A DNA stretch of 64,000 nt from CAWAVN01 sp963844315 (GCA_963844315.1 CAWJOC010000036.1:1-64000), one strand, 5' to 3'; positions 1 through 10,042 are shown, numbered from the stretch's first letter. Made by a program: numbers and translations. Notes: a model not told the origin generated them from the sequence alone.

Positions 1-1165
1 CGCCGTTCCTGCCCGCATCCTGCCGACGATCGTCATCTCGCAGTTCGCCGCGACATCGCTGTGGTTCGCCGGCAATGCGGTGATGCCCGACCTGCAGCGC
101 AGCGCCGGCCTGCCGGCGTCCGCCGTCGGCGACATCACGATCGCCGTGCAGCTCGGCTTCATCGCCGGTACGCTGGTCTTCGCCTGGCTGGCGATCGCCG
201 ACCGCTACTCGCCGCGTATCATCTTCTTCCTTTCCACGCTCGCCGGCGCGGCGGCCAATGCCGCGACGCTGGCGAGCGGCGGCGAGTTCCTGCCCCTGCT
301 CGCGGCGCGGTTCGCAACCGGCTTCTTTCTCGCCGGCATGTATCCCGTAGGCATGAAGATCGCGTCGGGCTGGTACGACCGCGACCTCGGGCTCGCGCTC
401 GGCTGGCTGGTCGGGGCGTTGGTGCTCGGAACGGCGCTTCCCCATCTCATCCGCGGCCTGGGCGGCGATCTGCCCTGGCAGGGCGTGATCCTGTCGGTCT
501 CGGCGGTATCGATCGCCGGCGGTCTGGCGATGCTCTTTCTCGTGCCGGACGGGCCGCATCTCAGAGCGGGCGCGAAGTTCGACCCGGCCGCATTCGCGAC
601 GATCTTCCGCTCGGCCGATTTCCGGGCGTCGGCCTTCGGCTATTTCGGCCATATGTGGGAGCTCTACGCCTTCTACGCGTTCCTGCCGGTGCTGCTGGCG
701 GCGCGCCTCGGCAGCGACGGCGCGACGGTTTCGGTGTGGAGCTTCGCGGCGATCGCCACCGGCTTTCTCGGCTGCATGGTCGGCGGCTACCTTTCGCGGG
801 GGATCGGCAGCGCGCGCGTTGCTTACATGCAGTTGTCGGCGTCCGGCCTGTGCTGCCTCGTCTCGCCGCTGGCGTTCCTGGCGCCCTTGCCGGTGTTCCT
901 CGCCTTCCTGTTGTTCTGGGGCGTGGTCATTGCCGGCGACTCGCCGCAATTCTCCACGCTCAACGCCCGTTTCGCCCCGCCGAGGCTCGTCGGCTCGGCG
1001 CTGACGATCGCCAATTGCATCGGCTTCTCGATCACGATCGTTTCGATCGCGCTGCTTGCCTGGCTGATCGAAACCGCCGGACCGCAGTATGTTTTCCTGA
1101 TGCTGGTGCCCGGGCCGGCGCTCGGGCTGGCGGCGTTGAGGCGGCTGGCCGCGAAGTCGGCGTAA
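1..1165 (+). CDS. MFS transporter (5' end outside window)
   Basis: Major facilitator superfamily permease of the inner membrane; substrate not predictable. The reading frame is open from base 2, so the first internal ATG (80) is not the true start and the gene begins upstream. About 387 residues are visible, almost all hydrophobic helices separated by short charged loops. A GMKIASGWYDRDLG segment near residue 120 resembles the charged loop between helices typical of MFS. The C-terminus ends naturally after a basic tail. Base composition is visibly GC-richer than everything beyond 4.3 kb, and codons are strongly G/C-ending, as in Rhizobiales. It belongs to the foreign segment. The superfamily is secure; nitrate/nitrite or cyanate-type specificity is only a guess. 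Confidence 0.85.
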   Translation, partial: AVPARILPTIVISQFAATSLWFAGNAVMPDLQRSAGLPASAVGDITIAVQLGFIAGTLVFAWLAIADRYSPRIIFFLSTLAGAAANAATLASGGEFLPLLAARFATGFFLAGMYPVGMKIASGWYDRDLGLALGWLVGALVLGTALPHLIRGLGGDLPWQGVILSVSAVSIAGGLAMLFLVPDGPHLRAGAKFDPAAFATIFRSADFRASAFGYFGHMWELYAFYAFLPVLLAARLGSDGATVSVWSFAAIATGFLGCMVGGYLSRGIGSARVAYMQLSASGLCCLVSPLAFLAPLPVFLAFLLFWGVVIAGDSPQFSTLNARFAPPRLVGSALTIANCIGFSITIVSIALLAWLIETAGPQYVFLMLVPGPALGLAALRRLAAKSA

Positions 1166-1260
1166 GGAACGGCCGCGGCGGATTGTGCCACCGCGGCCGG
1201 AGATGGTGCGCTGTGGTCCGTAGCGCGACGTCCACTCTGTTCCGGATCCGGCCCTGCCTC

Positions 1261-3460
1261 TCAGCGATCGCCGCCGAAGCCGCCCCTCGCCGCCGATTCG
1301 GCCGCGGCCGCAGGACTCACCTCGTCCGCCAGATGCGGCGGGACGTGCGGTGCGGGGCCGACCTGGATCACCGGCTCCATCGCCTCCAGCGTCTCCAGCG
1401 ACAGATGGCAGAGGATGCGGTGGCCGGGCGACGGCTCGACGATGGGCGGCGGGATCACGTCGCAGGTGCCGGGCATCATGTAGGGGCAGCGCGTCTGGAA
1501 CGGGCAGCCCGGGCGGCGGGTTCGAGGGCGACGGAATTTCGCCCGTCAGGAGCACCTTGCGCTTGGTCACCGCGCGTGTCGGCGATCGGCACGGCCGAGA
1601 GCAGCGCCTCGGTGTAGGGGTGGTAGGGCGGCGCGAAAATCTCGTCCGTCGTGCCCTGCTCCATGATCTGGCCGAGATACATCACGACGACGCGGTCGGC
1701 GAGGTAGCGCACCACCGACAGATCGTGGCTGATGAAGAGCAGCGTCGTGCGGTTGTCGCGCTGGATGTCCATCAAGAGCTCGGTGACCGCCGCCTGCACC
1801 GACACGTCGAGCGCCGAGACCGGCTCGTCGGCGATGACCAGCGGCGGGGTTGCCGGCGAAGGCGCGGGCGATGCCGATGCGCTGCTTCTGGCCGCCGGAA
1901 AGCTGGCGCGGCCGGCGCTTGGCGAAATCGCGCGGCAGCTTGACGATGTCGAGGAGCTGCATGACGCGCGCCTGCACCTTGTCCTCGTCCGTCTCCACGC
2001 CGAACTTGCGGATGACGCGGGCGATCTGCGAGCCGACCGAATGGCTCGGATTGAGCGTGTCGAAGGGGTTCTGGAAAATCATCTGCAGGTTGGCGATCGT
2101 CCCGGATGTCGCGCTTGCTGCACCGGCAGATGGCCGAGCTCCAGGTTGCCGAGGGTGACGCGCGCCGTTGGTCGCCCCCTCCAGCCCCATCAGCACCTTG
2201 GCGAAGGTGGACTTGCCGCAGCCCGATTCGCCGACGATGGCGACGGTCTCCGCCTCGCGCGCGTCGAAATTGAGCTTCTCGTTGGCTTTCACCGTCTTTG
2301 CCGCGCCGGCGAAGAAGACGGCGCCCTGCTCGATCGCGTAGTGCTTGGTGAGATCGTCGACGCTGCAGCACGACGTCGCCGGGCGTCGTCGGCTTCGCGC
2401 CGCTTGCCCTCGCCGGCCGGCGCGTCCCAGTCGATCTCGTCGACGCGGATGCAGCGCGAGGCGTGGAAGTCGCGGCCTCTGTACCGGCACCATCGGGATC
2501 GGCCCCGCGTCGCAGCGGCCGGCGACGAAATACGGAGCAGCGCGGGCCGAAATTGCAGCCGGGCGGGCGCTGATGCGGCAGCGGCAGCTGCCCGGGGATG
2601 GCGACCAGCGGATGCGAGTTCTTGTCGGCGCCCGGCACCGGAATCGAGGCGAAGAGGCCGCGCGTATAAGGATGGCGCATGGCGCTCGAAGACTTCGGCG
2701 ATCGAGCCGACCTCCACCGCCTCGCCGGAATACATCACCGTGATGCGGTCGCAGGTCTCCAGGATCAGCCCGAGATTGTGGGAGATGTAGATCATGGAGG
2801 TGCCGAACTCGGCGGCGATCTCTTTGATCAGTTCGACGATGCCGGCCTCCACCGTCACGTCGAGCGCCGTGGTCGGCTCGTCGAGCAGCAGCAGCTTCGG
2901 GTTGGACAGCAGCGCCATGGCGATGACCACGCGCTGCTGCTGGCCGCCCGAAATCTGGTGCGGGTAGGAGTTCATGATGCGGTCAGGGTCGGGCACGCGC
3001 ACGCTCTTCAGCATGGCGCGCGCCCGCTCCCTCGCCTCTTCCTTGCGAGATGCCCTCGTGGAAAATCGGCACCTCGGCGAGCTGGTCGCCGCACAGCATG
3101 GACGGGTTCAGCGAGGCCATCGGCTCCTGGTAGACCATGGAGATCTTGGAGCCGCGGATCTGGCGGAGCTCCTCCTCGCTCATCGTCGTCATGTCGCGGC
3201 CGTCGAAGAGGATTTCGCCGCCGACGATGCGCCCGTTCTTGCCGAAATATTGCATGATGGCGAGCGCCACCGTGGACTTGCCGCAGCCCGATTCGCCCAC
3301 GATGCCGTGCGCCTCGCCCGGCATGAGCTTTAGGTTGAAGTCCACCACCGCCGGGATCTCGCCGGCGCGGGTGAAGTACGAGAGGCAGAGGTTGCGGCAC
3401 TCCAGCACCGGCGTAACCGCAGCGCCGTTCCCCTGCGCTCCTGTTCGGTTTCGCGTCCAT
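1261..3460 (-). CDS. Fused two-domain dipeptide/oligopeptide ABC ATPase, frameshifted
   Basis: Cytoplasmic ATPase of a peptide or nickel importer, with two ABC domains in one chain as in GsiA or fused DppD-DppF. Domain 1 has Walker A GESGCGKST (about 3285), Q-loop VYQEPMASLNP, signature SGGQQQR and Walker B LLLLDEPTTALD (about 2900). A Cys-containing oligopeptide-type tail (CNFGPRC) follows. Domain 2 repeats the pattern with GESGCGKST (about 2220), IFQNPFDTLNP, LSGGQKQR and LLFISHDLSVV. The chain changes frame several times (about 3420, 3030, 2690, 2400, 2110, 1830 and 1500), yet each piece remains well conserved, which points to base-call indels. I place the start at ATG 3460 and the stop at 1261-1263. 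No permease or binding-protein gene is next to it in the window. Alphaproteobacterial in character. Confidence 0.8.
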
Positions 3461-3488
3461 CGCCGGATGCTAAGGCGGAACGCCGCGA

Positions 3489-3600
3489 TCGGCAATCGCA
3501 AGCGCGGCAGTCGGCAGTCGGGATTAGGCAATCGCAAGAGCCGGCCTCGCCACTGCCGACTGCCGACCTCCCGACTGCCGATTGCCCTACTGCCCTATTC
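3489..3600. repeat. Short degenerate inverted/tandem repeats (GCCGACTGCC type)
   Basis: The first half is rich in ggcagtcggcagtcggga-like units and the second half in the complementary tcccgactgccgattgcc. The block can therefore fold back on itself and also contains direct heptamer-like repeats of ctgccga. It lies between the terminase 3' end, whose stop is at 3587-3589, and the start of the ABC gene. Similar intergenic arrays are common in Rhizobiales, which agrees with a foreign origin for this segment. Confidence 0.6.
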
Positions 3601-4252
3601 CCCTCACCCTCGGCTCGCCCTCCTTCGCCAGCATCAGCGCCGACAGCGCCCACACCAGCGCGTCGACCCGGTCCGGCGAGCGCCCGGACGAAAGTCCGCC
3701 CAGCCCGAAGTCGCACATCTCGTCTTCGAGCGCCGGGAAGGCGCCGACGTGCTTCACCTCCCCTTTCTCGTAGAGCGCCGCCACCGGCTCGGCCCTGAGA
3801 AGCTTGCCGCGGTTCGCCCGCACTTTCTGCACCGGCACGATCCGTCCGCCTGGCGGATCACCGCCTCCACCATGTCGCCGCCCTGGTTCACCTCGGCGAC
3901 GATGCGGTCGGCTGGAGCCGGTGGTAGAGGTCGACGACGCGCGCGCCCAGCGGGCCGGCGTCAGCCCTTCCGCCGTGGCGTCCGCGAGCACGTAGCCGAT
4001 GCGCGCGCGGTCGATCCCCGCCGCCACGATCCCGCAAGCGGCCGAGCGGTCGCCCGAGCCGGCCGGCGGATCGACGCCGATGACGATGCGCCTCAAATCC
4101 GGCGCGCCGCCACGCGGCACGCCTCGATGGTGCGCGCTGCCAAAGCGCGTCGGCGAGAATCCTCGATCAGTTCCGCGTCGAGCTCCTGGCGCCCGAGCCG
4201 CGTGCCGCGATAACGCGCCACGATCGCATCGAGGAAGGCGGGCGCGAGGTTA
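3587..4252 (-). pseudogene. Phage/GTA-type terminase large subunit, C-terminal part, truncated
   Basis: C-terminal half of a DNA-packaging terminase (gene-transfer-agent gp2-like). It begins abruptly at NLAPAFLDAIVARY and continues through GTRLGRQELDAELIED, a conserved stretch of alphaproteobacterial terminases. The RNase H-like nuclease part follows: IVIGVDPPAGSGD (Asp of the nuclease core) and later GRSPDRVDALVWALSALML, the usual last conserved motif. Frame breaks near 4120 and 3930-3880 split it. The N-terminal ATPase half is absent because the sequence changes character at about 4253. No other phage or GTA genes are present. Family assignment is good; the truncation more likely reflects the chimeric join than biological loss. 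Confidence 0.75.
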
Positions 4253-4302
4253 GCAATATGCAACTGAAAAGTCGAGGCGGCCACCGGGCTACGTATTGCT
4301 CG
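4253..4302. other. Junction between alphaproteobacterial-type and planctomycete-type sequence
   Basis: To the left, the terminase reading frame is good up to about 4252. To the right, a planctomycete-type integrase N-terminus runs leftward from 4356 and stops matching expectation at about 4303. Neither protein continues across these 50 bases. The stretch carries an imperfect inverted pair, tagcaatatg near 4250 and cgtattgct near 4292. Base composition and gene families differ clearly on the two sides. An assembly or amplification chimera is favoured over transfer. Confidence 0.6.
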
Positions 4303-4356
4303 TAGGCGCGGTTGCTGGCCTTGTGGTGACAATACGCGGGGACAGATTTCGCCATG
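4303..4356 (-). pseudogene. N-terminal stub of a planctomycete-type tyrosine recombinase
   Basis: Reading leftward from ATG 4356, the first 18 residues (MAKSVPAYCHHKASNRAY) resemble the opening of the abundant planctomycete site-specific integrases, which usually begin with a K-S-V-P-x-Y-x-x-H-K-A-S motif. A purine-rich gggagag lies about 7 bases upstream of the start. After the stub the frame runs into unrelated residues at the junction, so no catalytic domain is visible. The start codon lies 98 bp from tRNA-Val, a normal place for an integrase. The match is from memory of the family and is short. Confidence 0.45.
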
Positions 4357-4453
4357 TGCAGCTCTCCCAATTTGGGTCAAACGTGGGTCACGTCTTGTGC
4401 TGCACTTCTGCCGAAGGTATTCACATCTTATGAATCAGCAAGGGCTTACGAAT

Positions 4454-4526
4454 GGTCCCTACAGGGCTCGAACCTGTGACCTCTTCCGTGTGAAGGAAGC
4501 GCGCTAGCCAACTGCATTAAGGGACC
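4454..4526 (-). tRNA. tRNA-Val (anticodon CAC)
   Basis: The reverse strand folds as a full cloverleaf of 73 bases: acceptor GGTCCCT/AGGGACC, anticodon arm CTTCC-TTCACAC-GGAAG with CAC at positions 34-36, a five-base variable loop, and T arm ACAGG-TTCGAGC-CCTGT. The D stem has one weak pair. CCA is not encoded. It decodes GUG valine. Confidence 0.95.
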
Positions 4527-4614
4527 TTAGTGTTTTGTTTTAGCGTCTGAGGGAGTGTTTCGCAAGTCTTTTGCGGAAACCCCGTTGGACCGCTGGACCG
4601 TTTTGCGTTGTGAA

Positions 4615-4622
4615 GGAGTGGG
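4615..4622. repeat. Left target-site duplication of the IS
   Basis: GGAGTGGG directly abuts the outer end of the left terminal inverted repeat and recurs exactly at 5869-5876. Eight bases is a usual duplication length for ISAs1-family elements. Confidence 0.85.
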
Positions 4623-5868
4623 TCAGGGCCGCCCGGTTTTATAAGATGCCGAGCTTGGTCAGGAGTTGGGTGACTTTGAGGGCGTTTTCCCGCAGGGCGG
4701 CGGCGATGTTGGTGTGGCCGAGACGGCGCAAAAGACCGATCGCGGCGTTTCGGACACTCGCCAGATTCTCCGGGGCGTTTCCCGTGCGAATCCGGCTGGC
4801 GTCTTCGCCCAGCGTCACGTCACGAACGTAATGCAGTTGATTTTCGATCTTCCAATGATCGCGCCACCACAAGAGAAGTTTCGCCGCGTTGGCCTTTTCG
4901 CGGGGCACGCTGGTGATCGCATATTCCACCTCACACGTGGTCTGGCCATCTGTTGTGACCGTTCGCATCAGTTGGCAGACCTGCCCGACGTGGGGCCAAT
5001 CGAGAAAGTCATTCAGACCGGTCGAACTCACCAGCCGTCGCTGTTCGATGCGGCCCGCGACTTTTCGAGGGTTTCATGCTCCTGGCGTTCTGCCTGATAT
5101 TCCCGCTGGACGTAGGGGGGAAAAGGCCCCCGTTTCCACGAAGGCCGAAGCGATGTTTTGCCGAAGCGTGGGCTGGTTGTCTTTGACAACCACGAAATAG
5201 TGGCCGCCCCGGTCGTGAATCTTCTCCCACACTTCGCGCTGGCAGAAGATGGCATCGCCGAGAATCACCCGCCCCTTGAGCACCAGCGAATCCAAAAGTT
5301 CCATCGCCGCCTTGTGCTCGTTAGTTTTCTCGTCCACCGGCATTTGGCTTAAAACACAGCCCAATTTGTGATCGAGCGCCGACAAGAGATGGATCGCACT
5401 GGTGAGCCGAAAGCGTGCCCTTTAAGGTCTTGCCATCAATCGAGACCGCCTGAAGTTCCTCATCGAGGGAGAGTTCCAAGCCATCCTGAACCCAATGTGT
5501 CAGAGCCAAGGCCAAGTCGTCCGGCGGGATTCGCGGCAGAAGCTCTTCAAAACACGTGCTTTGCGGCGGGGTTCGCTTGTAACCCAGACGATGCCACGTG
5601 GAAACGGGCTGCAAATGCAGCCACTGCACAATCGCTTGATAACTGCGGGCTCCGCAGAGTACCGCACAGACGACCGTGGCCAGCATGGCCGAGAGAGGGT
5701 GACGTAGTCCCTGACGCCCCCGCGGATCGGGAACTTGCGACACAAAGGCCAGCAAGCTCCTCCCGGGAGCCAATGTCATCGAATCCATCCTCCAGGAGTT
5801 GAAACTGTTCCGTCAAACTTTCAATACTCTACCCAAAACTCGCCTCATTAAAAAGCGGGCGGCCCTGA
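4623..5868 (-). mobile_element. ISAs1-family insertion sequence, complete ends (1246 bp)
   Basis: The element is delimited by perfect 13-bp terminal inverted repeats, TCAGGGCCGCCCG at 4623-4635 and its complement at 5856-5868, and is flanked by an 8-bp direct repeat GGAGTGGG on both sides. It carries a single leftward transposase gene that fills nearly the whole length; its stop lies 16 bp inside the left end. The exact ends and duplication imply a fairly recent transposition. It landed between tRNA-Val and ispG and interrupts no recognisable gene. Confidence 0.88.
4639..5779 (-). CDS. ISAs1 family DDE transposase, frameshifted
   Basis: DDE transposase catalysing movement of the surrounding IS. 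The N-terminal part has the family motif DPRGRQGLRHPLSAMLATVV and then SIDGKTLKG, holding the first catalytic Asp. The middle has LGCVLSQMPVDEKTNE and GDAIFCQREVWEKI (second Asp), and VVVKDNQPTL. The C-terminal part has WWRDHWKIENQLHYVRDVTL, with the catalytic Glu. The total span of 380 codons matches the family. The frame shifts near 5400, 5125 and 5060, so as written no full-length protein is made. Two ATGs are possible (5788 and 5779). The GGAGG lies 9 bases before 5779 but overlaps 5788, so 5779 is preferred. Whether the shifts are real or sequence errors cannot be decided here. Confidence 0.88.
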
Positions 5869-5876
5869 GGAGTGGG
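5869..5876. repeat. Right target-site duplication of the IS
   Basis: GGAGTGGG immediately after the right inverted repeat, identical to 4615-4622. Confidence 0.85.
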
Positions 5877-6022
5877 TCCGATGAGTGGGCAGAGCGGGTG
5901 TGGTTTCCTAGAATGTCGTGAGAGAGTGAGGTGTGGCGGCTGGAACGTTTGAGGTTGCTCGCAGGCTCGATTTGGAACTGGACCAGCTCTTCATTGTTTG
6001 ATCGCTGTGAAGGATAAGGATA

Positions 6023-7184
6023 ATGGAAGCTTTGGAATTGCGGCGAAATCCCACGCGGGCGGTGCGGATTGGTTCGGTTACCATCGGCGCGGGGCAACCT
6101 GTGGCGGTGCAGTCCATGACGGCCACCAAGACCCAGGACGTCAACGCCACCGTGCGGCAGATCGAGCAATTGGTCCGGGCGGGGGCGGATGTGATTCGAG
6201 TGGCGGTGGATAGCCGATCCGATGCGGAAGCTTTGGCGGAAATCCGCCAGCGGACGGACGCCAATCTTTCGGTCGATCTGCAAGAGAACTATCGGCTGGC
6301 GGAAGTCGTGGCGCCGTCCGTGGACAAGATTCGCTATAACCCCGGCCATCTTTATCATCATGAGCGCGAAAAGCCTTGGCAGGAGAAGGTGCGTTATCTC
6401 GCGGGAGTCGCCGCAGGAGAATGATTGTGCCACTGCGAGTTGGCGTCAATTGCGGTTCGGTGGATCCGGCCAAGAAAGACAAACATGCCGCCCGAGGATT
6501 CCCTGTCGCCCATGCTGGAAAGTGCCTGGGATCATTGCGAGTTTCTGGATGCGATCGGGTTTCAAGGTATTGCGTGTCGCTGAAGGATTCGGACCCTCGC
6601 AAAGTCATCGAAGTCAATCGTCGATTCGCGGCGGAGCGGCCGGATGTGCCTTTGCATTTGGGAGTGACGGAAGCCGGGATGCCGCCCGAAGGCGTAATTA
6701 AAACCCGCATCGCGTTTGAGCAGCTTATCAGCCAGGGCATTGGGGATACGATCCGGGTTTCGCTCACGGTGCCGAATGATCGGAAGTTTGAGGAGATCGA
6801 AGCCGGTCGGCAAATCCTGACCGATATCGCTGCCGGTCGCGTGCGGACCGTGGTGGATTTCGGGCGAAACACGCTGAACATCATTAGCTGCCCCAGTTGC
6901 TCGCGCGTGGAGAATGAAGCGTTCGTCGATTTGGCCCAGGACGTTAAGACGATGACGGCTTACGCCAAGGAATATGCCATCACGATTGCCGTGATGGGCT
7001 GCCGGGTGAACGGTCCCGGCGAAACGGATGATGCCGATCTCGGTTTGTGGTGCGCTCCGAATTTCGTCAACCTGAAGCGCGGGAAGAATCGCTGGGGGCT
7101 TACAGTTATCAGGACATTCTGCCTCGGCTCAAAGCCGAATTGGATGCATTGATTGCCCAGCGGCAATCGGTCCCGGCATCCTAG
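6023..7184 (+). CDS. ispG: 4-hydroxy-3-methylbut-2-en-1-yl diphosphate synthase (IspG/GcpE), frameshifted
   Basis: IspG converts methylerythritol cyclodiphosphate to HMBPP, the penultimate step of the MEP isoprenoid pathway, using a [4Fe-4S] cluster. The N-terminal TIM-barrel opens with RAVRIGSVTIGAGQPVAVQS and contains GADVIRVAVDS and NPGHL. The C-terminal part has the cluster motifs ISCPSCSR and GCRVNGPGE. Frame changes are needed near 6420, 6487, 6570 and 7098 (beside a G run). After the last one the frame reads YSYQDILPRLKAELDAL and ends at TAG 7182-7184. Every segment is conserved, and the gene would be expected to be essential, so I regard these as sequence errors. The start at 6023 is preceded by aaggataagg. 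Confidence 0.92.
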
Positions 7185-7476
7185 CAAACCGCCGGATGGT
7201 CCGATTGTTTTTGTAGTTTTTGCAAAGACGAAAGAGGTTCTGACCGTTCCTTGGCGTCGTCCCGAAATCGCTTCGGAAAAACCCACGATGAAATAAACCC
7301 TGTCCCCGCAATGCGAAGCGGCGATAGGCCGGGAGCAATTCCCGGAAAAATCTCTGCGCCGGGGAAAATCGGCCTCAAGTTTGCATGAAAAGAATTGCGT
7401 TCGGCAAGGATGTTGAACCGACGGCCTCCAATGACTGTGAGCTGCCGTTTCCTGGAACCTGATGGAGCGACTCGTT

Positions 7477-8866
7477 ATGCGTCTGAGCACGGATGCTCTG
7501 CGGAAACGCTTTTGGCTTTCTCTTAGCCTGGCCTTATTTGTCTGCATTTTTGGTGCGGACATTGCCTCTGGGGCGACCTACTCCACGCCGAATTTCCTCG
7601 TGACCGCACCCACGGCGGAAATCGCCGAGAAGTGCGGAAAGACGGCGGAATTTTACCGGGATGCCATTGCCGAGGAATGGCTGGGCAAAAAGATGCCGCG
7701 CTGGTACAAGCCCTGCACCTTGACCGTGAAAGTCGGTCAAATTGGAGCGGGCGGTGCGACGACGTTCGCGTTTGACCGCGGGGAAGTCTTCGGCTGGCGG
7801 ATGAACGTCCAAGGCAGCTTGGAACGCATACTCGATAGCGTAATTCCTCACGAAGTCAGCCATACGGTCTTCGCTTGCCATTTCCGCCGGCCTTTGCCCC
7901 GCTGGGCGGACGAAGGCGCCGCAACGCTGATCGAACATGAATCCGAACGCCGTCGGCAGGCCTTTGCTCAAGCAAGTCTGGAACACGTCCCGGCGGATTC
8001 CGCTGCGGAAACTGCTTGCCATCAAAGAGTATCCCTCGGACATGCAAAACGTTTTGACGCTTTATGCGGAAGGCTATTCGCTCGCGGACTTTCTGGTGCA
8101 AGCGGGCGGAAAGACCCGGTACTTGGAGTTCCTGAATACCGCCCACGAGCACGGATGGGACCGCGCCATCGCCGAGCACTACAGTCTTAAGGATGTCGAA
8201 GAACTGGAGACGCGCTGGAATGATTGGGTCATGGCGGGCAGTCCGCAGCTCAAGATTCCCAAGGGGAGCCAACTCGCTTCCAACACGGCTGAGACGAAGA
8301 ACGAACCCGCAAAAGCCACTGCCGAATTTGAACGCCCCATCATTCGCGCGCAATCTCCCGAAAATCCGCAAGTGGCCCCGGAGCAGCGCGTCGCGTCCGC
8401 TCCCAAGGCCAGTCTGCCGGAAGCAAAACCAGCCGTGCCCTTGCCCAAGACCCCGGAAATTCGCGAGGAATCCGCGGGCTGGCGAAAAATGCGGGAGCAA
8501 TTGCAAGGGATTCCCGCGGATTTTGTAAATCCTGCAAACGATCCGACTCGCGTGGCCGGTGATTCAGTTTCCCGCGAACCGCTCCCAAACATTGAACCGT
8601 CCACGGAATCGAATCCGCGTCCGGAGGGGACAGACGCCCCAGACGTGGTCCATGAATCGCCGTCATCCCCCAATGGCGCGAAGACCTCACCCCCTGCATC
8701 CAACGAGCCAGCCTTCCGCTTTGAGTTGGATGAAACGACAGGTTCTCCCGGAGGACAGAATTCCGTAAACGGTCGCTCCCCCAATTGGTCTGATTTTCCC
8801 CGCAATCAGGCCAATCGCGACCCGGCGAGACTCGAAAACGCATCCGAACGTCCCTTCTCTCCCTAG
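7477..8866 (+). CDS. Secreted zincin-like peptidase (peptidase MA-like), one frameshift
   Basis: Predicted exported metalloprotease of a gluzincin/peptidase-MA-like type common in planctomycetes. A signal peptide (basic start, hydrophobic residues about 12-25, cleavage near ASG-A) is followed by a domain with HEVSH (about residues 125-129), the HExxH zinc site, and DEGAA about 20 residues later, which could supply the third ligand. The frame breaks at about 7960. After it comes an ordered region including YAEGYSLADFLV and then a long Pro/Ser/Glu-rich, probably disordered tail of about 200 residues. I prefer ATG 7477 over 7462 because GGAG lies 9 bases upstream of it. Substrate unknown. Confidence 0.7.
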
Positions 8867-8918
8867 CGGACCGGATGGTCGAGCTCTCCGCCGACCGGTT
8901 GACTGTTCCTCCCCCCTT

Positions 8919-8957
8919 CGACGAGCCACCGTTCCCCCACGGTGGCTCGTCGCTTTT
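8919..8957 (+). terminator. Rho-independent terminator after the peptidase gene
   Basis: A perfect 13-bp stem (CGACGAGCCACCG at 8919-8931, complement at 8940-8952) with an 8-base loop is followed by CTTTT. It lies 53 bp after the peptidase stop. Confidence 0.85.
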
Positions 8958-9052
8958 CATTGGCTTGAGCCAAACGCCGCTCTCGGTGAGAATCCTAATC
9001 GGTTGGTTACAGTGGTCTTGAGATCCTGTCCTAGCCTGAGAGGGACGCCGAT

Positions 9053-10042
9053 ATGAATGCTCGTATGATTGTGGCCATGTTATTGGGTCTGCTTTTTTCC
9101 ACTGGCGATTTCGCGAGAGATCCACGCGAACGAACTTGAGGCCGCATCCAATGCCCGGCCCATTTCTACCGAGGAAGATTTGCGGGTCTGGATGGAGAAC
9201 ATGGTCTGGCATCATCAGTTGACTGATGCGGAAATTCGTGAAGCCACGGGAATGTCTCTTGAAGAAATCCAAGCGGCGAAACAGCGGCTGAACATCTCAA
9301 AGGGCAACAAACCCAAACGCACCGATGATGGGGAACTCTTGGTGCTGCCCTATCCAGGGGGCAGGCATCCGCGAATTGGATTTCTGGAAGGGGCCATTCG
9401 TCCGCAACGGGAAACCAAAGTCAGCGTGTTTTTGCCTTGGGATCAAACCGCCTATGTCGTGGCGGACGTTCCCGAAGCAATTTGGTGGAACAACAAGGGC
9501 GAGCGGGAACTGCTCTACCTGGCTCATACCCATGTGCCGACGACTTGGACCAAACAGAACATCGAACTGAAACCACTCGAATGGAAAAGGCAAAAAGATG
9601 GCAGTTATCGGATGGAACGCGAACTGCCCAACCAAGTGAGTTTCGGCACGGAAGTCAGGCCCGGAAAAGATGGCGTCCGGATGCGGATGTGGCTGACCAA
9701 TGGAACCAAAGAAACCTTGACCATGCTCCGGGTGCAAAACTGCGTGATGTTCAAGGCGCTCCCGAATTTGCGGCGCTCAATAACGACAATAAGACGTTTC
9801 AATCCCCTTACGCCGCGTGCCGGTCGCAGTCTGGGAAACGCTGGGTCATTACCGCTTGGTCGCCTTGCGAGCACACGTGGGGCAACGTGAATTGCCCGTG
9901 CATGCACTCCGATCCCCAATTCCCCGATTGCAAACCGAGCCAAACCGTTGAGCTAAAAGGTTGGCTCTCGTTTTACGAAGGCGATGATCTTCCCGGCGAG
10001 CTAAAACGCCTGGACGCACTCAACTGGCAGTCCACAGAATAA
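9053..10042 (+). CDS. Secreted protein of unknown function, frameshifted
   Basis: I do not recognise the family. The ATG at 9053 (MNARMIVAM) follows agaggga at a good distance and opens a signal peptide. A T run at about 9101 causes a shift into the frame reading SREIHANELEAASN. A short helical domain follows (STEEDLRVWMENMVWHHQL, then TDAEIREATGMSLEEI, looking like a helix-turn-helix-like helical segment), then a beta-rich region (VLPYPGGRHPRIGFLEGAI, VSVFLPWDQTAYVVADVP). A second shift near 9750 leads into a Cys-containing C-terminus (CEHTWGNVNCPCMHSDP) that ends at TAA 10042. The Cys/His cluster could bind metal. It is convergent with the next gene. Confidence 0.6.

Noticed and set aside
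61..1617. 518-codon open frame
   Set aside because: Overlaps the MFS gene in another frame and is Arg/Ala-rich without any domain; a GC-driven shadow.
1732..2790. 352-codon rightward open frame
   Set aside because: It lies antisense to the ABC ATPase, whose Walker and signature motifs are clear. GC-rich third positions create such shadow frames.
3489..3600. CRISPR-like repeat block
   Set aside because: Repeats are short (7-18 bases), inverted rather than direct and have no regular unique spacers. No cas genes.
3587..4252. Resident prophage or gene transfer agent
   Set aside because: Only part of one terminase is present, on the foreign side of the junction, with no capsid or tail genes.
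6023..7184. ispG as a pseudogene
   Set aside because: All segments, including the Fe-S cysteines, are conserved across several shifts. Real decay would have changed the residues as well.
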